DNA of 64,000 bases from Stenotrophomonas humi (lineage in GTDB: Bacteria > Pseudomonadota > Gammaproteobacteria > Xanthomonadales > Xanthomonadaceae). The DNA lies in the NCBI RefSeq assembly GCF_001431415.1, contig NZ_LDJI01000025.1:62001-126000 (forward strand), read 5' to 3'. The translations under genes were made by a program, and so were the position numbers. Position 1 is the stretch's first letter. Each line of letters starts with the position of its first letter. The notes beneath the pieces are model-generated. The model worked only from the letters and a program-made list of their open reading frames with translations. It made no database searches and was not told the DNA's origin. This document shows, one piece after another, positions 30,895-39,470 of the stretch.

Positions 30895-31225
30895 ACAATT
30901 TCCCCGCTGTGAGGCACATGACCTCGCTCAATATAGGGGAATATTAGCCCAGCGTAATGTCAGTTACTGAGGCAAAGCGTAAAGAGCTTTCTGACAGGCG
31001 TTGAAAAAGACCTGAGCAATCCGACGCCCCTGCTGAAAATGAGCTGCGTGAATTTGGTGAAATGCTGCGCGTGGCGCATCGCAGATGCGGAACCGCGTTT
31101 CCAAGAGGACGTTTCCGACCAATGGCCTTGCCGGGCGTGGCCCGGCACCACACCGCATGTCTGACTGCATGATTTTCCAGCAGCACCGCATGCCGGGGAT
31201 TGCCCGGCATGCGGTGCGTCACGGC
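30895..31225. other. Intergenic region between regulator and S46 peptidase
   Basis: No gene seen. The regulator-proximal end has an A/T-rich AATAT-N6-ATATT inverted repeat (30930-30945), possibly part of the regulator promoter. The peptidase-proximal end has two hairpins described separately. The middle part is featureless. Confidence 0.5.
31129..31216 (-). terminator. Two GC hairpins downstream of the S46 peptidase
   Basis: Immediately after the peptidase stop is a 14-bp perfect stem (31184-31197 with 31203-31216, loop GATTG). A second stem, TGCCGGGC/GCCCGGCA, spans 31129-31136 and 31140-31147. Neither is followed by a T tract on the minus strand, so they may be REP-like units or Rho-assisted terminators rather than classical ones. 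Confidence 0.5.
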
Positions 31226-33370
31226 CTACTCCGCCGGGACGCCCATTTCCTTCAACAACTCCGGTGCCGGGTAAACCTTGGCCAGCAACCAGCGCAGGTA
31301 GCGCATGTCCACATGCACCGCGCGCTTGTACCGCGGATCGAACCACCAACTGGCACTCACCGATTCCCAGTTGGAATCGAAGTTCAGGCCGATCAGCTCA
31401 CCACGCGCGTTGAGCACCGGTGAGCCGGAGTTGCCTCCGGTGGTATCCAGGTTGGTCAGGAAGTTGACCGTCTGCGTCTTCAGCACCGGATCGGCAGTGC
31501 TGCCGAAATCGCCCTTGGCGATGGCCGCCAGCAGCGGCTTGGGTGCATCGAACGGCACCGTGTTGGTGTTTTTCTCGGCGATGCCAGCCACCGTGGTGAC
31601 CGGTGAATAACTCACTGCATCACGCGGATGCAGTGCTTCGACTTTGCCGTAGCTGATGCGCAGCGTGCTGTTGGCATCCGGGTACACCGCACGGCCCTGC
31701 GTTGCACGCCAGGCGAACAACGCCTGCATGTAGGACGGACGCAGACGCAGCTGTTCGCCTTCGCGTTCCTTGCTTTGGCGCTCGGCGTCGAGCTGGGCCA
31801 CCACCAAAGCCGAGGCCACCGATGCCAGCGGGTCGCTTTCAATCGCGCCACCCTTGCGGGCGCTTTCAAAGCGCGACAGACGCTGCGCTTCATCACCCAG
31901 GCGCGTCTGTGCGTACAACGTGTCCAGACGCGTGGTCAGCTGCGCCGGCGTACGGCCGAACAGGTTGTCGTAGTGCGCGTTGCGCTGTGCATCGGGCAGC
32001 TGCTGATAGCGGGTGAGCAGCGCGGTGAGAATCGCTTTCTCCACGACGGGGTCGTAGCGACGCTGTACCTGCTTGAGCACACCTTCGATCAGCGCCTGAT
32101 CGCGCTGCTGGTAACCAGCTTCGCGCTCGGCGTCGGGCTTGAGCGATTCCACGCGCAACCGCTCAAGCAGCAACGCCGAGCGCAGCAGCTGGGTCTGGCT
32201 GGACAGCAATGTCACCAGGAACTCGCTGCTTCCCACTTCACGATCCGCTGCCAGCGATGCGAACAACGCATCGATGTCGGCTTTGTACTTGCTGTCGGTG
32301 GCGGCCAGCATGGCCTGCTCGTCCTGGGCACGCTGGGTTTTGGCATCGCTACGCAGCAGGCCTTCCAGCTCACCGGCCGCGCGCTTGCGGTTGTTCTTCA
32401 GCGATTGCAGCTGGGACGCATAGCGGGTACGCGCATCGGCATTGGTCTTGCCGATGGCTTCAATGGTGTCGATCAACTGCTGGAACACATCAACGCGGCG
32501 CGGCAGCACGGTGTCGATCTGGTTGCTGAACTCGGCGGCGGTGCGAAGGCGATAGGTGGTTCCCGGGTAACCGGCCAGCATCGCGTAGTCACCTTCCTTC
32601 GGGCCATCAGCCGCCATCTTCAGGTGTGCTGGCGGCTGGTAGGGAACGTTGTCCTTGTTGTAAGGCGCCGGCTTGCCGTCCTTGCCAACGTAGGCACGCA
32701 GCAGGGTGAAGTCACCGGTGTGGCGCGGCCACATGAAGTTGTCGACTTCATCGCCATAATTGCCGATGGCGCGCGGCGGCGCGTAGACCAGGCGGATGTC
32801 AGTCAGCTCCAGCTGGCGGATGCGGTAGAAATCGGTGCCGTAATACATGTTGGCCACCGAACAGCGCACGCCACCTTCGGCTTCACAGTCGGCGACGATG
32901 CGCTTGCGCGCGTTTTCCACCGCGTCGTAGTAGGCACGGCCGGTCTTGCCGCGCGCGTCCTTGAGCACGTCATCGGTGACCTTGTCGAAGCCCACCGTCA
33001 CCAGCACGCGGTAATCCGGATTGGCCGCACGCTCATCAGCGCGGCCCTGGGCGATGAAGCCCTCGTTGATCGTGTCGTGTTCCTTGCTGGCGTTGTACTG
33101 GATCACGCCATAGGCCACATGGTGGTTGGTCAGCAACAAGCCATCACCGGACACGAACGCACCGGTGCCGCCCCCCACACGTACCACCGCACTCAACGGC
33201 GGCGCGGTGACATCGGCCAATTCCGCCGGATTGCCCTTGAAACCGGCTTCCTTCAGCGTTTTTGCCAACTCAGGCAACTGCGTGGGCATCCACATGCCCT
33301 CGTTGGCGTTGGCGGCAGCAGCCAGGCTCATGCCCAGCACCAGCGCGGCGGTAAGCGGTTTGCGCGTCAT
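31226..33370 (-). CDS. S46-family dipeptidyl peptidase (DPP7/DPP11 type)
   Basis: A 714-residue secreted or periplasmic serine exopeptidase that removes dipeptides from peptide N-termini. The signal peptide ends ANA before NEGMW (residue 23). The chymotrypsin-like triad is visible: His in LLLTNHHVAYG (H84), Asp in the HTGDFTLLRAYVG segment and Ser648 in TGGNSGSPVLN. A large helical insertion (about 270-570) is typical of the family. The residue that sets P1 preference, 18 positions after the catalytic serine, is Ser666 here. From memory it is Gly in DPP7 and Arg in DPP11. The start at 33370 has GGAG upstream and gives the expected length. It may feed peptide use, a main nutrient mode in these bacteria. 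Confidence 0.93.
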   Translation of the reverse strand: MTRKPLTAALVLGMSLAAAANANEGMWMPTQLPELAKTLKEAGFKGNPAELADVTAPPLSAVVRVGGGTGAFVSGDGLLLTNHHVAYGVIQYNASKEHDTINEGFIAQGRADERAANPDYRVLVTVGFDKVTDDVLKDARGKTGRAYYDAVENARKRIVADCEAEGGVRCSVANMYYGTDFYRIRQLELTDIRLVYAPPRAIGNYGDEVDNFMWPRHTGDFTLLRAYVGKDGKPAPYNKDNVPYQPPAHLKMAADGPKEGDYAMLAGYPGTTYRLRTAAEFSNQIDTVLPRRVDVFQQLIDTIEAIGKTNADARTRYASQLQSLKNNRKRAAGELEGLLRSDAKTQRAQDEQAMLAATDSKYKADIDALFASLAADREVGSSEFLVTLLSSQTQLLRSALLLERLRVESLKPDAEREAGYQQRDQALIEGVLKQVQRRYDPVVEKAILTALLTRYQQLPDAQRNAHYDNLFGRTPAQLTTRLDTLYAQTRLGDEAQRLSRFESARKGGAIESDPLASVASALVVAQLDAERQSKEREGEQLRLRPSYMQALFAWRATQGRAVYPDANSTLRISYGKVEALHPRDAVSYSPVTTVAGIAEKNTNTVPFDAPKPLLAAIAKGDFGSTADPVLKTQTVNFLTNLDTTGGNSGSPVLNARGELIGLNFDSNWESVSASWWFDPRYKRAVHVDMRYLRWLLAKVYPAPELLKEMGVPAE

Positions 33371-33629
33371 TGGAACTCCAGCGAAATACAGAACAGGCGT
33401 GGACAGTAGCGGCGCCGCCCGAGGGCGGCAACCGCCAGCGGTCATGGACTGGAGATTCGATGGGAGCAATGCAGAGCCAATCGCAGCCCCTCCCAATCCT
33501 GCCCTGCAAGCAACGGAGTGACAGCCCCCTGAAAGCACAACCTGAACTCTCAGAACGCAACTTCCCTACTCGGCGCTGGAGGGCAGGAAGGTGGCGTCGT
33601 TGCCGATACCACTCCTGCATCCCTCCGAA

Positions 33630-36600
33630 TTACTTCTCCGTGCGCCAGTTCACCGAGCCGCGGTTTTCCACCGTGGACGATTCCACTTCGATGTCGAAGC
33701 CGCGACGCAGCAGGTACTTCAGCGTCAGCACCGAGCCGCTGCCGACCAGCGACACACCGTAGCCGACGTAAAGCTTGGGCGTGATGTATTTGCCCACGCC
33801 GATCACCGAGCCGCCCAGCGCGCGTGACTGGCTTACACCAGCATCATCCAGGCCCAGCTTGGCGCCGACCTGCGCGGCCAGCAGGCCACTGCCGGCCGAC
33901 AGGGCCGCCGAAGCGGCATTGACCTGCTGTGCCTGGTCGTTGCTGGCCATGCTCAGGCTGCGGCCGAGCACCAGGTACGCCAGCGCTTCGGATTGCGACA
34001 TCGCCGGATCCGACCACACGTCCACCTTCGGCGCCTGCGCGCGGCCGGTGACGTGGATGCCCGCGGTGACGTCGCCGATCGCACGCTCAGCCTTGATGTT
34101 GATGCGCGGGTCCGAAACGATGCCGTAGTTCCACAGCAGTTGGCCGTCGGTGATGGTCAGGTCCTGGCCGTAGGCCTTGTAGCGACCACTCACCTCCAGA
34201 CCGCCGTTGGCGGTCATCTCGCGGCCCGGTCGGGCACGCACCTGCATGCGCCCGGTCAGCGCGCCCTTGAGGCCGAAACCGGTCATCTTGACCTTGTCGC
34301 CCAGACTCACGGTCAGGTCCATGTCCAGCGGCGAGGACGGACCTTCTGCCGGGTCCACCGGATCCAGCACCACCACGTCTTCGGACACGGAGGTACCGCG
34401 ATCCAGACGCTCCAGGTCCAGATCAGCCTCGGGCACGTGCACGCTGCCGCGCAGTTCCATCGCGGTGCCGGCCAAGGTGAAGTCCAGATCCGGATTGGCG
34501 ACCACGCGCAGTTCGCTGGTGTTGGCCAGCAGCACCTTGTCGCCGGAGATATGCAGCTGCAGCGGCTGGGCATCGCCAAACCACGACAGGCCACCATCCA
34601 CCTTCAGCGTGCCTTCGCCACCGGTTTTGGCTGCGGCGTTGATACGCGCCGAGCCATCGGGCTGGGCGATGAAGGTGGCGGCGCCTTCGCTCAGGGTCAG
34701 GCCCAGCGCCGGCAGTTCACCGGTGAAATTGCTGAGCTTGGCGTCACCGCCCAGGGTCGGTTGCCCGCGTGTCCCGCGCAGGCTCACATGACCTTCGATC
34801 AACCCCTTGGGCCGCACCAGATCCGGCGAGAACAACTCCAGCCAGTACAGCCGCGACATGTTGAGGTACAGCTCACCGTTGAGTGCAGCGCCCGGTTCCC
34901 AACCGGTCTGCACCTTGGCATCGACGAAGCCGTCGCCCTGGAAACCGACACCGAGGAAACCCTTGATGCTGTTGGGCTGCATTTCCAGGTTGAGCGAGAA
35001 ATGGTCATAACGCACCAGCTCGCCACGGGCGTTGTCACCCAGGCGGATGCCGCCCTCGGCCGAGGCCACCTTGAAGCCGCCTTCAAACGCATTGCCACGC
35101 GGGCGGATGTCGCCGTCGAAGGTGACTTCGCCACGCAGGTGCAGCGTACGGCCGGCATTGGGCGGCAACCACGGCTGCACCAGCGCCAGCGGCAGTGCAT
35201 CGCCGCGCAGCTTCAGACCGTCACGCGGCCAGTTGGCGCTCGCGCACACCGCACCGCCGGTGGTCGACCCCAGGCAGGCTTCGCCGAGGGTGAAGTTGCT
35301 GCCCTGCACGTTGAACGCCGCGGGCTGGCGCAATTGCCACGGCGCGCCCTTGACCGGCGCCAGCCGCAGCGAGGCCAGTTCACCACGCCACGCCTGCCCG
35401 GCCTGACGCACGCTGCCACTGAGCGCGATGGCACCCAGTTCGTTACCGGTCTCCGCATCCAGATGCAGGTTCTGCAGGCTGCCACGCGCATTGATGCGCA
35501 CCTGGTCCAGCAGCATGCCCACTTCCACCGCGCTGCCCTGCACCTGCAGGGCACCGTTGTCGCCCTGCCACGGCAGACGGCCGTTGATGCTGATCTGGCC
35601 GGCTTTCCAGTCATCCCATTGCAGGCTGTTGCCGCGCAGGTCGGCGGTGATGTCCGGCTGGCTTGGCGTGCCTCGCAACTGCAGGGTGCCGGCCAGACTG
35701 CCACTGCTGCCGGGCAGCAGGTCGGACAGATGCAGCGGCTCCAGCCGTGCGTCCACGTTCATGCGGTCGCCGACCTTGCCCTTGGCTTCGATGCGGCTGT
35801 CGCCCACCACCAGACGCACGTCGCCCTCGCCCTGGGTGCCCTGCAAGGCGAGCTTGGCGCGTGCATCCACGCTGCGACCACGCAACCTGCCCTTGAGCTG
35901 CGGCACGTCCACGGTGGCCTCAAAGCGCATCTCGTCAGTACCGGCTGGCGCCGGCAACTGCTTGCCCTGGGAGGCGAGCGTACCGGACAGGTTGCCCTCC
36001 CAACCCGGCAGGAAGTAACCAGGGTCGAAACCGGCCAGCCTGGCGTCTACATCCCAGGCCAGCATCGGTGCCCATGCCGCCGAGCCGGTCAGGTCCAGCG
36101 AGCCGCCCGGCGTGGTCGCCTTGAGCTGTTCGATGCGGGCCTGCTGGTCATTGCCACGCACGTCGAAATCGAGGCTGGCGTCCTGTGCATCGCGGGCGAC
36201 GTCGGCCGTGCCGATGGCGGCCCAGTTCTTGAGGTTGCCGGCCACGCCCAGCCGTGCTTCTTTCAGGTGCATCGGCACCGGCGCGGTATCCGGCGCGGAG
36301 GGATCGGGCTCCGGCATCCAGGTCAGCTGGTTGGCCACCACCGCAAAGCGGAAGCCGGGGTTCTGCGCGTCGCTGAAATCCGCGGTGCCCTGCAGCCGCA
36401 CGCTGCCGCCGAATACTTCGGCCACCAGCGGTGCGACGGTCAGCACCTGCTTGTCGATGGCGACGTTGGACGGTGCCAGCACCAGCTCCTGCTCGCCCTG
36501 GCGCACGCGGCCCTGCAACTGAGCCTGGCCGCCACGGCCACGCGCGGTGAAATCCAGCGCCAGTGGAGCGGGCGCTTCGGCCATGAACTGCGCCGGCACC

Positions 36601-37490
36601 AGCTGGCCCAGATCCAGTTCTTCCGAACGCGCGGCAATGTTCCACACCGGATTGTCGCGGCCATCCAGGATCAGGCTGGCATGCAGCGGCTTGGGCGCGT
36701 AACCGGCCAACGCCACTTCCATGTGCGCCAGATCACCACGCGCCACCAGGCCCAACCGTGCTGCGGGCTGGCCCGGCCGCGCCGGCATCAGTGCGCGCAC
36801 GGTGAGGTCTGTGTCGTAATCGTTGCGCGGCAGGTAATGGCCGTCGATGCGGAAATCGCCAAGGTTGCTGTTGACCTTGATCTGGACGGCACGGAACTCG
36901 CCATCGGCCGCTTCCAGTCCGCCGCGGATGCGGGTGATGTCGATCACCGGCTCCTGCACCTGGCTGATACGCAGGCCATCGACCACGATGGTGTCGGCCT
37001 GCAGGGCCAGCGGCAGTTCGATCGCAGGCAGCACGTCCGGCCAGTTCGGCAGCTCGAAGGGTTTGTCTTCCGACGGGCCCAGGTCCAGCGTGGCATCGGT
37101 GATGCGTAGTGCGTCCAGGCGCAGCTTGCGGCCCAGCAGCGGGCGGATGTCCGGGTCCAGATAGGCCTGCGCGGCAGTGAAATGCAGGTCTTCGTAGCGG
37201 AAATCGAGGTCGTGCAGGATCAACGGGCCGGCCAGCGGGCCTTCGGCCTTGCTCCAGGTCAGCGACGAATTGGCCGGCAGGCGCGCCACCACCTGCGCCA
37301 GCAGCACTTCACGCCCTGCCACGGTCTGCAGCAGCCAATACACCGCAAACAGGCCCAGCAACACCAGCGCGGTGATGGTGATGCCACTGCGCACGGCCAG
37401 CTTGCGCAGGCGCGCCTTGCGCTTGGCACGCAGTTCGGCGATGCGCGCTTCGCGTTCTTCCGGGCTTACGTCATCCGGGCGGCGGCTCAC
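33630..37490 (-). CDS. tamB: Translocation and assembly module subunit TamB
   Basis: A 1,286-residue inner-membrane-anchored periplasmic bridge protein (AsmA-like family, DUF490 C-terminal domain). It has a charged cytoplasmic start, one membrane helix (about residues 36-57) and a very long beta-rich periplasmic groove. The conserved C-terminal domain spans about 950-1280 (LLWNYGIVSDPRINIKAER, DVWSDPAMSQSEALAYLVLG, YVGYGVSLVGSG). It works with TamA in outer-membrane protein assembly and, as an AsmA-like protein, probably phospholipid traffic. It starts with GTG overlapping the tamA stop (GTGA), so the pair is translationally coupled. Confidence 0.95.
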   Translation of the reverse strand: MSRRPDDVSPEEREARIAELRAKRKARLRKLAVRSGITITALVLLGLFAVYWLLQTVAGREVLLAQVVARLPANSSLTWSKAEGPLAGPLILHDLDFRYEDLHFTAAQAYLDPDIRPLLGRKLRLDALRITDATLDLGPSEDKPFELPNWPDVLPAIELPLALQADTIVVDGLRISQVQEPVIDITRIRGGLEAADGEFRAVQIKVNSNLGDFRIDGHYLPRNDYDTDLTVRALMPARPGQPAARLGLVARGDLAHMEVALAGYAPKPLHASLILDGRDNPVWNIAARSEELDLGQLVPAQFMAEAPAPLALDFTARGRGGQAQLQGRVRQGEQELVLAPSNVAIDKQVLTVAPLVAEVFGGSVRLQGTADFSDAQNPGFRFAVVANQLTWMPEPDPSAPDTAPVPMHLKEARLGVAGNLKNWAAIGTADVARDAQDASLDFDVRGNDQQARIEQLKATTPGGSLDLTGSAAWAPMLAWDVDARLAGFDPGYFLPGWEGNLSGTLASQGKQLPAPAGTDEMRFEATVDVPQLKGRLRGRSVDARAKLALQGTQGEGDVRLVVGDSRIEAKGKVGDRMNVDARLEPLHLSDLLPGSSGSLAGTLQLRGTPSQPDITADLRGNSLQWDDWKAGQISINGRLPWQGDNGALQVQGSAVEVGMLLDQVRINARGSLQNLHLDAETGNELGAIALSGSVRQAGQAWRGELASLRLAPVKGAPWQLRQPAAFNVQGSNFTLGEACLGSTTGGAVCASANWPRDGLKLRGDALPLALVQPWLPPNAGRTLHLRGEVTFDGDIRPRGNAFEGGFKVASAEGGIRLGDNARGELVRYDHFSLNLEMQPNSIKGFLGVGFQGDGFVDAKVQTGWEPGAALNGELYLNMSRLYWLELFSPDLVRPKGLIEGHVSLRGTRGQPTLGGDAKLSNFTGELPALGLTLSEGAATFIAQPDGSARINAAAKTGGEGTLKVDGGLSWFGDAQPLQLHISGDKVLLANTSELRVVANPDLDFTLAGTAMELRGSVHVPEADLDLERLDRGTSVSEDVVVLDPVDPAEGPSSPLDMDLTVSLGDKVKMTGFGLKGALTGRMQVRARPGREMTANGGLEVSGRYKAYGQDLTITDGQLLWNYGIVSDPRINIKAERAIGDVTAGIHVTGRAQAPKVDVWSDPAMSQSEALAYLVLGRSLSMASNDQAQQVNAASAALSAGSGLLAAQVGAKLGLDDAGVSQSRALGGSVIGVGKYITPKLYVGYGVSLVGSGSVLTLKYLLRRGFDIEVESSTVENRGSVNWRTEK

Positions 37491-39280
37491 AGGTCGGCTC
37501 CGATGTTGAGGTACAGCTGGAAGGCCGAATCCGGGCTGTTCAAGCCGCGGGCGATATCAATGCGCACGGGGCCGACCGGGGATTTCCAGCGCACGCCGAA
37601 ACCCACGCCGGTATGCAGGTCGATGGTGTTGTCAAAGGCGCTGCCGGTATCGACGAACACCGCCGCGCCCCACGGGCCACCATTGAAGTAATGCTCGTAC
37701 TCGGCCGAGCCCACCACCACGTTCTTGGCACCGAGCGCGTATTTGTCCGGGGCCGGGGTACGCGGGCCCACTTCGCGGTAGGCGTAGCCACGGATGGAGC
37801 GGTCGCCACCGGCGAAGTAACGCAGGCTCGGCGGCATCGACACCAGATCGCTGGTCCAGGTGGTACCGGCCTGGCCGCGCAGGATAAGGCGGTCGGCATC
37901 GCCCACCGGGATGTACCAGCGCAGGGTCATGTCCGCCTGGACGAAGCTGGTATCCGAGCCGGCACCTTCAATGCCACCCCGCACCGTGGCGTTGCCGCTG
38001 ATGCCACTACGCGGAAAACTCTCGTCGTCCACGTTCACGTAGTCGCCGGTCAACTGCGGATAAACGAGCGTGGAGTACTGGTACAGCCGCTTGTCGAAGG
38101 TATTGCCGGAGTTGTACCCCCAGCGCTCGCGCAAAGCGTTCATCGAGACGATGGCGGTCCAGTGCTCGTTGATCTCACCGCTGCGGCTGGCGATGAGCTT
38201 CACGTTGCGCAGGTCGATGTAGTCGGTCTGCTCGTCGTAGGCACTGATCGCGTAGGTGTACCAGCCGTCCAGCCAACGGAAGCCAGGCACGCGGTAGCTG
38301 GTGATCAGGCTCTTGCGCCGCTGTGCGTAGTCCAGCTGCGTGTTGAGCTTATGCCCACGGCGGTTGACGTAGCGGCGTTCCACGCCGCCGCGCACACCGG
38401 CGCCGCTCTCGCTGCCGAAGCTGACACCGGCGGTGTAGATGGTGCGCTTGGCCTTGGTCAGCTTCACGTTCACCGGCACATCGCCGTTCTCATCGGCCTG
38501 CTCGGGATGCGGCTGGATGTCGATGACGCTGAAATAGTCGAGTTTGGTCAGCGACTCGCGCAGGCGGTCGAGCTTGCCTTCATGCCAGTAGCTGCCTTCT
38601 TCCCAGTACACCAGCGGGTCGAACAGGCCCGGGCGGAAGTAATCCTCCTGGAAGGTGATCGGCCCCATGTTGTAGCGGCGGCCACTGTCCCAGCTGAGGA
38701 AGATGTCGGCCGCGTTCTCGGCCCGGGTGACTTCCACCTTGCGCTGGGTGAAGTCGGCATCGAAGTAACCGCGCTCGGCCAGGCGCCGGGTGATGGTGAC
38801 CTTGCTGGCCTCGTAATTGACCGAATCGAACGGCTGCCCGGACTTGGGCTGGAATGCCTCCAGGTCTTCCTGCAGGTAGCGGTCGCGCGAGGCGGGGCCG
38901 GTGATGATCACCTCGTCCTGGCGCACCTTGATCTGCGGGCCCTTGTCCACCTGGATCACCACCCGCACGTTGTCGCCCTCGCGTGGCGCCTCCACGGAGA
39001 TGGTGGGGTTGTAGTAGCCGAACGGCTCCAGCGCCTGGCGGGTCTGGCGCTCGGCCTGCGACAGCAGGTACTCCAGTCGCGACTCGCCCTGGACCTTGTC
39101 GATCACGTCATACAGCGACAGCGAGACCTCGATGTTCTCAAGGATGGCGGCGTCATCGCCCTTGTCCAACCCCTTGATCTCCACCTTCTGGACGGTTCCA
39201 CGGGCATGGGCGAGGGGCGCTACGAGGAGCGCGGTCAGGGATAAAAAAGCAAAAATCTTTGGCAGCATGTGAACAAGCAT
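37487..39280 (-). CDS. tamA: Translocation and assembly module subunit TamA
   Basis: A 597-residue Omp85-family outer-membrane protein. A signal peptide ends AHA before RGTVQKVEIKG. Three POTRA domains (about residues 30-280, including GYYNPTISVE and RGYFDADFTQRKV) precede a 16-strand barrel with the conserved FAGGDRSIRGYAYREVGP lid-lock motif (RGY) near residue 500. The stop is a four-base overlap with tamB. The start is uncertain: ATG 39280 or 39268 both give a signal peptide, and neither has a clear ribosome site. It is divergent from the TonB receptor gene at 39471. Confidence 0.95.
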   Translation of the reverse strand: MLVHMLPKIFAFLSLTALLVAPLAHARGTVQKVEIKGLDKGDDAAILENIEVSLSLYDVIDKVQGESRLEYLLSQAERQTRQALEPFGYYNPTISVEAPREGDNVRVVIQVDKGPQIKVRQDEVIITGPASRDRYLQEDLEAFQPKSGQPFDSVNYEASKVTITRRLAERGYFDADFTQRKVEVTRAENAADIFLSWDSGRRYNMGPITFQEDYFRPGLFDPLVYWEEGSYWHEGKLDRLRESLTKLDYFSVIDIQPHPEQADENGDVPVNVKLTKAKRTIYTAGVSFGSESGAGVRGGVERRYVNRRGHKLNTQLDYAQRRKSLITSYRVPGFRWLDGWYTYAISAYDEQTDYIDLRNVKLIASRSGEINEHWTAIVSMNALRERWGYNSGNTFDKRLYQYSTLVYPQLTGDYVNVDDESFPRSGISGNATVRGGIEGAGSDTSFVQADMTLRWYIPVGDADRLILRGQAGTTWTSDLVSMPPSLRYFAGGDRSIRGYAYREVGPRTPAPDKYALGAKNVVVGSAEYEHYFNGGPWGAAVFVDTGSAFDNTIDLHTGVGFGVRWKSPVGPVRIDIARGLNSPDSAFQLYLNIGADL

Positions 39281-39470
39281 ACCGATGCGTTGCGTGAAGA
39301 CCCAAAGCATCACGCAACGTTCACGGCTTTGGTTAAATTATCGTAAACGCACCAGCCTCACCGGCAGCTGACATTCGTGCGTGACGTAATCCCGGAAGAA
39401 CTCCGCTCCTGGAAGGAGCAACCGGCCTGACTGGGCATTGCCCTCAATTCGATGCGTCAGGAAATAAACG

